This document shows positions 10,506 to 39,269 of a stretch of 64,000 nt of DNA, piece by piece. Each line of letters begins with the position of its first letter. Position 1 is the first letter of the stretch. The notes beneath the pieces are model-generated. The model saw only the letters and a program-made list of their open reading frames with translations. It was not told the origin of the DNA and ran no database searches. The DNA comes from Mesostigma viride. Its lineage: Eukaryota; Streptophyta; Mesostigmatophyceae; Mesostigmatales; Mesostigmataceae. The translations under genes were made by a program, and so were the position numbers. The stretch spans positions 7,490,862-7,554,861 of the forward strand of contig RPFO01000065.1 in assembly GCA_009746045.1 (NCBI GenBank). Reading direction: 5' to 3'.

Positions 10506-12241
10506 TTATGACACTTGAGCTCCCAAGAAAACCAGCATTTGATTGAAAACAATGAGTAGAGCCCCTGCCAAAGGCAGGTTTAAGTAGTCATCTCGTCTCC
10601 CTCGCATGCAGGAGCAAGAGCCCCCCAAGGGTGGGATGGGTGGGAAGAAACAATTACGGGTCACAACCCGCCGACCATGCTTATCAAGCCTACCGTCAAA
10701 ATGGAAAACGGCAAAACCAGAAATATCCTAACGCTGACAATTTTTTAATTCAGCCAGCCAGCTCATCTGTCACACGTCTGAGCTGTCAGGCCATGTGTAC
10801 TCTTCGAATGCAACCCTGAACACACTACCCAACCAAGCAGCACACCAATCAATTGGTGAGTGCTGGTTACATCAGATTTTATTACAGCTTTTTGACGCAA
10901 CTTCCGTCAGCATTCCACACATGGCCGGCCGTTCAAACAAACGGCGCCTGACTTACAAAAGGCAAAGCTAGTTGCCAGTAGGATTCCCCGGTAAACAACA
11001 AGTCGTCCCCATTCGTCTAACAAGCCTCTCTGCATGTACAGCCACAAGGTTGTGGCGGCCCTTTCTTTCCCGCATTCTGTTTAATAAACTATTTTCAGAG
11101 AAATCCGATTATGACACTTGAGCTCCCAAGAAAACCAGCATTTGATTGAAAACAATGAGTAGAGCCCCTGCCAAAGGCAGGTTTAAGTAGTCATCTCGTC
11201 TCCCTCGCATGCAGGAGCAAGAGCCCCCCGATCCACCCCAGTCCCTGGCGCCATTGCCCTCCTCCCCCGCACTGTCGCCGTTCAGGAAACAAAACTTGAT
11301 AGGATCACTGTTGCCCCAATAACAGTGAACAAAGAAAAGAAGAAGAATCCCCCCCCTCTTCCAGGCAGCCTCGAGGGTAGCCGCTTCCATAAAAAGACCA
11401 CAAAGTGGGGCGTGTCGCAACATCTCCTTCATGGCGACTCAGCCCGCACAAGGCTATAATAACCCCCTAAGGGGCCCGACGATAAAAGGTTAGCGAATCC
11501 GCGGAGCCGCCTCAGCAAAATATGATTCCAGATAAAAACCCAGAAAATTCGCATTCCGACGCCACCAGGGTTTGAACCGCTACCTGCCGGGTGCTGAGCA
11601 GGGAGAGACGACAAGGCCAGGCACTGCCACTGCCAGCCGAGACGCCTTTCCGATACTCGGTTCCTTTTGTGGGAATTTTGCAAATATATTTTCTTCCGGA
11701 ACGCAAGAAATTAGCCGGCCGCGCGTCACCCTTATATCCCTCGCTGGCCCATAACAAAAAAGGGCCGCGCACCAAGCCGAAGGCAGCGCCATGCAGCGCC
11801 CTAGGCTGTGGGCCGCTGACTGACTACCAGCGCAGTCTCATGGAATCCAAATTAATCTATTGACCTTCGCACAGTTTCCGCATTAGCTGCGGACTTCTTA
11901 GTCGACATGATTGGCTCCGCTGCTGGAATTACCAGCAGCCGGGGCGGGGCGCCCAGCCCACTTTCTATGACCACCGAGACGCTGCCCAGCAAGGTGCCAA
12001 CCAGAACCACTTGGCACATTGGTAACGCGAAATTTCCGTTCCGTTCAAACCGCCCCTACCTGCCGTAAAGTCGCAAAACCCGCGACTTCATAGCAGGCAA
12101 GGACGGGGTCTTTGCCTAATTTTCTTTAGCCCCGCCGCCATAGCAGCGAGGCCGCTCATACTGCTTCAGTGAGCACATTCAAAGAAACAATTACGGGTCA
12201 CAACCCGCCGACCATGCTTATCAATTCAGAGAAATCCGATT
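10506..12241 (-). mobile_element. Split-direct-repeat element 2 (PAT/DIRS-like layout)
   Basis: Same architecture as element 1: a 121-bp block at 10506-10626 and 11109-11229, and a longer block at 10645-11110 that recurs at 12182-12241. On the minus strand this reads A1 (12241-12182), internal about 950 bp, B1 (11229-11109), A2 (11110-10645), an 18-bp spacer of the GGGT type, B2 (10626-10506). The outer A1 copy has lost about 400 bp: only its first 43 and last 17 bases remain. The short block is related in sequence to that of element 1. No enzyme genes are visible in the internal part (11230-12181). Confidence 0.55.
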
Positions 12242-14567
12242 GCGGCGGGCTCAAAGGGGGCCGATCTGCCGCCTGTAGCGTAGCTCTACCGTACGTCACC
12301 TACACCATGTAAGGTGCTTGTTGTTACTTAGGACTAGAGAGAGAAAGGGACCGGCGGTGCGCCGGTACTATAGTGCCTACTGGCAACCGTGCCCGCCCTT
12401 GATTGAGGGGGGCGCGGCGCCTTGAGACATGTGCTTTGTTTTCCATTTTCATGTGCACCGTACTTAGAGTGGTGTGGTGAACGTAGAGAGGCCTTTTTGC
12501 AGCTCGCAACTTTCCAATGTGAGGAAAGGTGGGCTGGCCGCTAGGGGGGCCGCTATGGCTGCTACGCCCAATGTAAGTACGTCGACGCTGCGGGCCTCCC
12601 CGTGTTACGGAGAGGTGACCCGCTGTTGTTCGAAATATTGGTGAAGGGTTGAAGTGCTGTTCCTAGGGTGTTCCCCCATGGCGCTGGGGTGCGCCGGCCG
12701 GGCTCCAGTTGGGAGCCCGTAGTGACTTGAATTTCGAAAGTCAATGAAGAAGGAAGGCGGTTTTTAGAGAAGGCGGTTTTTGGCGGAGAGCCCTGCGAAA
12801 GGACAGTGCGAGGTGACCAGCCCTGATTAAGGAAGCGCTAGATTTGCTCTCGGGTAAAGTGTCCGCCGGGGATTTTTTATCCCTGTAGCGGCGTGCACGG
12901 GGGATCGAAACAGGGCGTTTTTCATAAAGATGGGGGTCAAAAGAAACCAGAGGCGGAGGAGGGTGCACCAATGGCAGCGGCTGCCGTGGGTCGGGGGGGT
13001 CCTGTCGGCATGGGAAGGTCGGCAGGCACCCTGTACCCTCTCGGAGCTCCGGCGAGCAGCTAGGCCGGCCCCTTAAGGCTTCTGCCCTTGGCGATAAGGG
13101 AGAGGTGGGAAGCTGCGGAAAACCGTGGGTATCCATGCGCACTTACAAAAAAGAAACTCTACAGCGCCTGGCAAGCCTGGAAAAAAATTTTCCCCTCGAG
13201 GGGGGCGCGTGAAAACGGCAAAGGGAAAGCGGAGCCCGCCGCCTTGCCCCCCTCGAGGGGGGGGGGGTGCGTGTGGAACCCGGCAATGCGGTCCGGCTTT
13301 GTTTTAAGAAAATGCATTATATACCATAATAAAGCTCCACTCGGCTGCGGCTGCGCCAAGGCTCGTGACACCATGGCGATGGTGAGCCTTGGCGCTAGGA
13401 GGTCCGCAGCCATCATTATCACCACGATGGGGGGTAATAGAGCCAGTGGCGGTGGCTCTACCCTCGGGAAATCCCAGCGGCTTTGCCGGCCGGTGGGCTG
13501 GTGATGGTGGTTGGGTGAGCTGGAGACGTTCCCAGGTGGCATAAGTCCTAAATTAAAGCGGCAGCACTGCCGGATGCGCCCCTCTAACAAGGGGAACGCA
13601 TGTGGCTCCGCCCTGCGTCCGCCGGGAGACCGTAGCGGCCACACGGGGGCGGGAAGGGGGGCATCATCATGCCAACAAGAGCCCAGCATTCCAAGTGGTT
13701 GTGTTCCTACCACCAGGGCTGGAAACGGCCTGGGTGGCCAGAGATGGTGATGTGGGACAAGATTGGACCAAGGGGGCATGTGCTGGGCCCCAGCATGGTG
13801 AACTGGCCTAACTTGACAATGACTTGTACAATGATTTTGAGGGTGTGGCTAGGCTCAACTGTTAAAGCCTGCACACACTTATTGTAAGAAACTTGTTTCT
13901 CTGGTAGGAAGGCACTCCAAGGGACCTTAGCTTCAGCACCTATTTTCTGAGCTATCTGCTCATTTGTTTAATTAACTTTTGTGCAATTATTTTTCTAATG
14001 AGATTAGCATAGTACTCCGTGGCATGCCTTTGCGCATGACACGCAAGTACTTACTTACTTACTTACTGCTCATTTTATAGTTATGTTGCGGCGGGCTCAA
14101 AGGGGGCTGATCTGCCGCCTGTAGCGTAGCTCTACCGTACGTCACCTACACCATGTAAGGTGCTTGTTGTTACTTAGGACTAGAGAGAGAAAGGGACCGG
14201 CGGTGCGCCGGTACTAGTGCCTACTGGCAACCGTGCCCGCCCTTGATTGAGGGGGGCGCGGCGCCTTGAGACATGTGCTTTGTTTTCCATTTTCACACCG
14301 TACTTAGAGTGGTGTGGTGAACGTAGGGAGGCCTTTTTGCAGCTCCCACCCACCCACCCACCCTCGCTGCTGTTAGGGACAAGATTGGACCAAGGGGGCA
14401 TGTGCTGGGCCCCAGCATGGTGAACTGGCCTAACTTGACAATGACTTGTACAATGATTTTGAGGGTGTGGCTAGGCTCAACTGTTAAAGCCTGCACACAC
14501 TTATTGTAAGAAACTTGTTTCTCTGGTAGGAAGGCACTCCAATGGACCTTAGCTTCAGCACCTATTT
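12240..14567 (+). mobile_element. Split-direct-repeat element 3 (PAT/DIRS-like layout, opposite orientation)
   Basis: Repeats on the + strand are A1 12240-12505, internal 12506-13753, B1 13754-13945, A2 14086-14345, a spacer with CCCACCCACCCACCC, and B2 14376-14567. A2 differs from A1 by two small deletions and a few substitutions. A 102-bp insertion has landed between B1 and A2. The C-rich spacer at the A2-B2 junction is the complement of the G-rich spacer of elements 1 and 2 and sits at the equivalent place. The internal part has longish open frames on both strands but none that I recognise. Its left end directly abuts the right end of element 2, so the two lie head to head. Confidence 0.55.
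13964..14065 (+). mobile_element. 102-bp retroelement fragment with (ACTT)n tail and 8-bp target duplication
   Basis: The insertion is flanked by CTGCTCAT at 13956-13963 and 14066-14073 and ends in ACTTACTTACTTACTT. A diverged relative (AGATTAGCATAGTA, ACTCCGTGGCATGCC, then AAGTACTTACTTAC) occurs at about 15200-15293. It is noncoding and sits between B1 and A2 of element 3. Confidence 0.7.
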
Positions 14568-14801
14568 CAATTCAATTCAATTCAATTCAATTCAATTCAA
14601 TTCAATTCAATTCAATTCAATTCAATTCAATTCAATTCAATTCAATTCAATTCAATTCAATTCAATTCAATTCAATTCAATTCAATTCAATTCAATTCAA
14701 TTCAATTCAATTCAATTCAATTCAATTCAATTCAATTCAATTCAATTCAATTCAATTCAATTCAATTCAATTCAGTTCAATTCAGTTCAATTCAATTCAA
14801 T
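14566..14801 (+). repeat. (TTCAA)n pentanucleotide array, second locus
   Basis: About 47 units directly follow the end of element 3 (B2). The other copy of that junction, at 13945, continues into TCTGAGCTATCTGCTCAT, the same sequence that follows the large TTCAA array at 10476. The two arrays therefore share a junction history. Confidence 0.95.
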
Positions 14802-15289
14802 GGCCATGGCTGGAAGACGGGGCATTGACACCAACGGAACATACCTATAGATCTAGTAGTACTTACGTACGTGCTTGTGTGCCAGAAAGGCATGCAGGGA
14901 TCAACCTGCATGTGTGCATACATGCCAAGAATTGTATAGGTAAATTGCATGATTTCAGCACGCACATACAATGGTATCTTGTTGTAGAGCACGTATCACG
15001 GCGCACAATTATCAACATTTCAACATTTGAATTGAACAGCATGCTTTCCAGCATTTAGTTTGACATTGTGCGGAGATATGAAGTGAGACAACTATGTTAT
15101 AGTTTGATTTATAATTTAATTTAATTTAATTTAATTTAATTTAATTTAATTTAATTTAATTTAATTTAATTTAATGATGCAGACGATATTTGTAACTTTC
15201 ATGTAATTATTTTCTAATTACTGCTCAGATTAGCATAGTATGTACTCCGTGGCATGCCCATGTGCATGACCGGCACGTAAGTACTTACT
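14802..15289. repeat. Noncoding stretch with (TTTAA)n array
   Basis: No gene seen. A (TTTAA)n array fills 15112-15174. A retroelement 3' fragment with the short ACTT tail follows at about 15200-15293. Confidence 0.6.
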
Positions 15290-15837
15290 TACACAGTGCG
15301 TATACGAGCATACGGAGGTCCCGTTCCGCGATCGCTTCAAGCTGTTGGGGAGTATGCTCCCTGACACCGCAGACGATGTGGACATCCGCATCGGCCTGGC
15401 CTGGGCCATGCAGGCTCCGTTCGCTCAACACCTACTGGCGCTCGAAGGGCCTGGGCGAGCACCGCAAGCTCATGCTCTTCAACCGGTCCTCGTCCTCACG
15501 GTGCTCACGTATGGCGCCGAGGCGTGGTCCGCGTGGACAATCACACCAACACTGGCAGCTAAGCTAGACGGCAAGGTTTACAGGATGCTCCGACAGGTCC
15601 TGAACGTAGGGTTTTCCAAGCGCCCGTCATTAGAGTCTTTGTATCAGGGTATGCCTCGTAATAATTTCGGACGAGATTAGGCAGCGTAGGATAGCATTTG
15701 TAGGACACCTTGCTTGCACCAGCCAGGTCGACACCGCCCTTGGTCTGGCAGGCCCCCAGTGGCTTGGCCAGCCAGGGCCGGGCATATTCTGACCTGGCCT
15801 GGCCCCAAGGGCAGTTCCCAAAAGGGTAGGGAAACAT

Positions 15838-16732
15838 TAATTAATTAATTAATTAAACTCGTGCTCCCGTTGGGGAGTCACGGAGCACCGAAGTGCTTTT
15901 AATCCCTGTGTGTGCACTACAGGAGAAAGGGCAGAGACCCCCAGTCTCCTTCATGCCAAAGGCATGCCACAGCTGCAATCGGGCGCGGCTAGCTAAAAGG
16001 ACAGGCTAACGATCCGGCAAACTGTGGGTGCAATAAGACCCATGTGAGCATGTCATAGCAAGGAGCGTGGGCAAGTAATCTGAACATAGCCAGGGCGTAG
16101 CATGGCTGTACTAGAACTAGGCTAAGGCTATGGCTGGTTGTGTACCGTGCGTTGGCGGCACGTGACTAGGTTTGTTGGCACAGCTAGGCAAACATTCTAG
16201 GCATGGCTGCCTTAGCGACAGTGACTCCAATGGTTACAATTGCTAGGGCTATTGCTATTCTAGCCCGCTGGGGGCGTCCACATCTTGTGGTTGATCATCA
16301 GGTCCCCGCCCCTCCAGTACACCTTGGGCTTCTGGGGGTCCTGCTTATGGCGGAGGTATTCCGGCCACAGGTCGCGTCGCTGCTGTTGCTGAGCGGGGGT
16401 TAGGTCGTCATCCAGCGTCCAGGTGAGGTCGTGCAACCGCTTGCGACGAGAGAGGAACCGCTGCTTATCCTCAGGGGAGAGGAAGGTGAGCAGGACTGGT
16501 GGGGTGGCCGCCTTGTCCCGTGAGTGGGGAAGGCGGTGGCACCCACGCAGTTCTACCTCACCTACCAGGCCCATGAGGGTAAGAAGCTGTTTCTTGATCT
16601 CGTCAGCAAGGGAGGTTGACGTCTCACCTGGCTTCTGGGGGAAGCGACGTAGCACCACTCGGCACTCGCGGCGAGCGCGATCGGTGACCTCCCGTTGCTG
16701 GGCCTGGCGGTGGTCCTCCAGCTCCTGGAGCT
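15838..16732 (-). mobile_element. ORF1-like retroelement nested in a LINE, 11-bp target duplication
   Basis: TAGGGAAACAT flanks it at 15827-15837 and 16733-16743. On the minus strand the element begins within an ORF1-like reading frame, continues through a 420-bp 3' UTR and ends with the hairpin GTGCTCCGTGACTCCCC/AACGGGAGCAC and an (AATT)n tail at 15838-15855. The 3' UTR is shared with the shorter insertion at 6901-7203. Confidence 0.8.
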
Positions 16733-16748
16733 TAGGGAAACATGCCAC
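16260..16748 (-). pseudogene. ORF1-like protein fragment of the nested retroelement
   Basis: About 160 residues. The N-terminal part is charged and helical (LQELEDHRQAQQREVTDRAR), then ADEIKKQLLTLMGL, RLPHSRDKAATPPVLLTFL, WTLDDDLTPAQQQQRRDLWP, and PKVYWRGGDLMI near the end. The order matches the ORF1-like blocks at 8260-9150 and 46763-46290. It is intact over this span but truncated at its 5' end, since the first codons lie in the target site. RNA-binding chaperone function is inferred from ORF1 family knowledge. Confidence 0.65.
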
Positions 16749-17102
16749 GAACTATATCCAGATGTTGCTGGCCGACCTAGTGGTCCCAGCCCAGTTTGAA
16801 CACCGCATCCACTCTCTCTCCCTTCTTTGGACTGCCATGCAGAACAAGACGCGGTAGCAGAAGATTGTCAAGGCCCACACGCCATGCAGCCCCTGCGGGC
16901 AAGCCACCTCCCCCCAAGAGGAGGCGGCGTTTTGATGAGTAGTGTAGTTAGGATTTTCTAGACTAGCTAGATAGCTCAGAGTTAGGTTAGTTCGATTACG
17001 CGGCTTCCTCCACTCCACCCATCCACCTAGGAATATGTGCTACATGATCTCCCAACGGAGGCATTAATTAATTAATTAATAGACACGTGACTGCGTCACG
17101 TG

Positions 17103-17925
17103 AGCATAAGTCCTCAGTGGGAGGGGAACATGGGATGGAATGGATGGTATAAGCTATCTAGGTCCTAGTTACAGGGGTGTGGGCACCGCGGCCCGAATCG
17201 CTATGAATGCCATACTTGGTCACACGCGGAGCCCCCACAGGCTTGGGGGTGGTCTCCTTCATCACTACTTGCCATCTATCCTTGCGCACCATCTGCCTCC
17301 ATATTACAGACAAACCAGGAGGCTGCCCGGGGGTGAGCCCGTCACGTCTAGTGTAGCACATGTCCATGCCGAGTCTATCACGAAAAGTCCACGGGTGGCG
17401 GCCCTGCCGCGCGCGGCCGGGGGCACGCCAGGTGAGGACATACTGTATCGCCCAGGCTGGGCGGGCTTGGTGCCAGCTGGTCTATCTGATGTATCATGTA
17501 TCTACCTGATCTGTGCGGGCCAGGTGCCCGGCTAGGCCCAGGCGCCTGTGCCTAATAATGTGGGAAACATAGGGCAAATCAGCGTACAAATCCTCATTAC
17601 TAATGTGCAAACCAAAGGGGATGTTAAGGGCCTTGCGCAGCATCTTGGTGACGGCGCCGTCGAATCGTTGCTCCAGCTCCTGCGTCAGTGTCCAGGTCTC
17701 GGCGCCGTAGGTCAGGATCGTCAGAATGACGACCTTGAAGAGGTCACGCTTGACGATCCGGGGTAGGGCGGGGTTGCTCCACCAGCGGCGGTGGTCATGG
17801 AGGTGCGCCCACGCCATGCCGATCCGTGTCGTCATGTCGTCCTCGCAGTCGGGAAGTCAACTGCCGAGCAGCTTGAAGCGGCCTGAAGGAGGGTAGTTGA
17901 CCTCGGCATCGTCTAAGAGGCGGAG
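17103..17925 (-). pseudogene. LINE reverse transcriptase C-terminal fragment
   Basis: The minus strand reads TTRIGMAWAHLHDHRRWW, KRDLFKVVILTILTYGAETW, RFDGAVTKMLRKALNIPFG, HISNEDLYADLPYVSHIIRH and LGLAGHLARTDQVDT from 17835 to 17494. Further downstream it continues in shifted frames to about 17158. It is the same subfamily as the copy at 6430-7669 and is intact where that copy has a stop and an insertion. The 5' end is lost near 17925. Confidence 0.75.
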
Positions 17926-17972
17926 TGTGGGAACGGAGGCATGTTATAATTTAATTTTAATTTAATTTAATA
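17926..17972 (+). repeat. LINE 3'-terminal scrap with short (TTTAA)n tail
   Basis: ACGGAGGCATGTTATAATTTAATT repeats the terminus seen on the minus strand at 18503-18525. Only the last bases and the tail of an element are left. Confidence 0.5.
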
Positions 17973-18297
17973 CGAGCATGAACATCTGAATGGGCAATCG
18001 GGCATGTCACCCCGTCTATGTTTCAAAGAATACTAGTGTTTCAGAGGAGCATATTCTTTTCTACATTTCACTGCTTTATAGTTTGTGACCGCGCCAACAA
18101 TATATTACCGAGTTTTTGCGGATCGTTTATGACTAAACCCGGCCGCGCACGTACTTTCGAGCTGTGATCGAAGCCAGTGGTCACTTGCATGCACGAAATT
18201 ATATTGACCATGTGCATGACATATCCTCGCGACATTTGGTTGTCATTTATTAATTTGCAAAGAGTGACATGCATGTTCGTTAATCCCGACAGTGTCC

Positions 18298-18502
18298 ATT
18301 AAATTAAATTAAATTAAATTAAATTAAATTAAATTAAATTAAATTAAATTAAATTAAATTAAATTAAATTAAATTAAATTAAATTAAATTAAATTAAATT
18401 AAATTAAATTAAATTAAATTAAATTAAATTAAATTAAATTAAATTAAATTAAATTAAATTAAATTAAATTAAATTAAATTAAATTAAATTAAATTAAATT
18501 AT
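18298..18502 (-). repeat. (AAATT)n pentanucleotide array at a LINE 3' end
   Basis: About 40 pure units. On the minus strand it directly follows a LINE 3' terminus (GGAGGCATGTTATAATTTAATT), so it occupies the position of the retroelement tail. Confidence 0.9.
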
Positions 18503-18870
18503 AACATGCCTCCGTTGGGAGATCATGTAGCACATATTCCTTGATGGGTGGGTGGAGTGGAGGGAGCCGCGTAATCGAACTAACCTAACGCTAATCTATC
18601 TAGTCTAGAAAAATCCTAACTATGTACACTACTCATAAAAACGCCTCCTCCTCTTGGGGAGAGGTGGCTTGCCCACAGGGGCTGGCGTGTGAGCCTTGAC
18701 AATCTTCTGCCACCGCGTCTTGTTCTGCATGGCAGTCAAAAGAAGGGAGAGAGAGTGGATGCGGTATTCAAACTGGGCTGGGACCACTAGGTCGTCCAGC
18801 AACATCTGGATGTAGTTCGTGACATGTTTCCCTACCCGTTTGGGAACAGAACGGACTTGACTGCAAATGC
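18503..18870 (-). pseudogene. LINE 3' part: C-terminal coding end and 3' UTR
   Basis: The minus strand encodes PKRVGKHVTNYIQMLLDDL, VVPAQFEYRIHSLSLLLTAM, NKTRWQKIVKAHTPAPVGK and a basic end PKRRRRFYE before a stop at about 18629, then a 3' UTR ending ATATGTGCTACATGATC and CTCCCAACGGAGG. It is the better-preserved sister of 16744-17082, but with an AAATT-type tail in place of TTAA. Confidence 0.7.
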
Positions 18871-19544
18871 ATGCAAGGTAGTTTACACGTAGAATCTGTA
18901 ACAACCTCGATCCCTGGCGAGCGCATGCTCAACCTGGGCAAAGCATGCTCCTGCACGCCGCGGAAGTTACGTGTCCACCATATTGTAGTGCTATACGAAA
19001 AATGGGAAGACTGAGCACACAGCCCGCTGGCACTCCCGGAGTCAGAATGGCCAGGGTAACGCTGGAGTGATGCCGTCAGCGGTCCGGACTCAGGGGCTTC
19101 AGGGACACTTCGTAGAACTGTTGGATGATTTTAACGACGTACACATTTGGGAGCCACTAGGTATACAGGTGTAGGACCATGCACCCGGTATGTAAGGCAT
19201 GTCCCAAGTAATAGTATTGAATGCCTTCAATCGGGTGTAATCGATCCACGAAGATCAGCAGTAATTGGAGAGAAGTGGGGGGCCAGGCGCTGGTCCAGTG
19301 ACTTCCTCATGCAATCAGGCGACGCACGGTTACGGCCGGAATTTCTTTTGTCTAATAGAGATAGCTTAGACTCATGCATAGCTTAGAATCGATGGGATAT
19401 GGGGATGTTGTGCAGAATGCCTTTGATCCTCAGTCCACTGAATAAATAAATAAATAAGTTTTAGAAGCAGTCTCAGCCAGGCTGGCCTGCCAAGCATGGC
19501 GACACGGATCGTTTGCCAGGCACATGCCAGTTGCCACAGTGCAC
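18871..19544. other. Spacer downstream of the PPR gene
   Basis: No gene recognised. An (AAAT)n run (about 19440-19456) lies about 90-105 bp beyond the PPR stop codon. It should contain the PPR gene's 3' UTR and polyadenylation site, which I cannot place. Confidence 0.4.
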
Positions 19545-38546
<19,002 letters not shown>

Positions 38547-39269
38547 CTGCCAATAGTGGGTACGTCAAGCAAATTGCACCCCAAGAAATGAAGCTACAAT
38601 TAACCGCATCTGCGACCCAGCATCATGGTTGGCCTAAAAACCGTGCACGCTTGCAGGGTCATATTTACGTAACGAGACTTCGTGCAAATGCAGGGCAAAA
38701 GCTCCACCAAACAGACGCTCCTAGGCAAGCAATGCTGTTCCAAAGCGCTCTTTTTAACACATTTTCCGAAGGTAACGAGAACTTATGGAGCTACAACTCC
38801 CGGGAAGGAACGCCATGAAAGCAGCCATTTCCCACTTATAAAGCAACTTTCACGCAGTGCATACATATTGAATTATCAGGTTACAGTACCGTCCCCTACT
38901 GTTGCTTGGTCACGACGTCACGACCCAAATCTGCTTGCAACCGTCACCAATGACCGGATGCTCCCAGTCCCCGCCTCCCCGGTCCCATATCCAAACCCCG
39001 CAGCAGCTCCCGTGGCCCGATTTTCCAGCACCAGCCTGCGCATTGTGCAGCACATATTTCAGGAGCCGTCCTGCGCGGGGCCCGCCATGCCTGTGGACGC
39101 ATCCCAGCTCAACCCACGTCGTACAGCACGCATAACATCCCGCATTGCCGGCATGGTTCCCCAAACCTTTTGACAGGACAGCAACACGTCCGCGGTCTTT
39201 CAGCTCGATCGTACAGCATCCAGCCAGTACGGTAATAACACCTACCTAGCGACCAGGTCGTCGAACGCC
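38547..39269. promoter_or_regulatory. Divergent upstream region of the PPR and hydrolase genes
   Basis: The 723 bp between two oppositely directed start codons must hold both promoters. A TATAAA occurs at about 38837. No other element can be assigned; short open frames here have no motif. Confidence 0.5.

Larger units (their letters stand above)
15290..17082 (+). pseudogene. LINE copy: RT C-terminal part, 3' UTR and (TTAA)n tail, split by an insertion
   Basis: The + strand reads FKLLGSMLPDTADDVDIRIG, LTVLTYGAEAW, LDGKVYRMLRQVLNVGF in 15330-15620, then KRVGKH at about 15825. After the nested element it continues at 16744 with ATNYIQMLLADLVVPAQFEH and SLSLLWTAMQNKTR followed by a stop. The minus-strand copy at 18870-18503 shows the uninterrupted join (PKRVGKHVTNYIQMLL). 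The 3' UTR ends AGGAATATGTGCTACATGATC plus CTCCCAACGGAG and an (ATTA)n tail at 17064-17082. Frameshifts and a stop in the NKTR context show it is inactive. Confidence 0.75.

Noticed and set aside
9518..10511. Long open frames made of a repeated Ile-Gln-Phe-Asn-Ser peptide
   Set aside because: They are translation of the TTCAA pentanucleotide array, with no coding sequence on either side.
13159..13779. 206-codon minus-strand open frame in split-repeat element 3
   Set aside because: No recognisable recombinase, RT or gag motif; it is not clearly longer than expected in GC-rich DNA.
17084..17102. Inverted repeat CACGTGAC-TGC-GTCACGTG
   Set aside because: It contains G-box-like CACGTG words, but there is no gene beside it and it lies between LINE fragments; too short to support a function.
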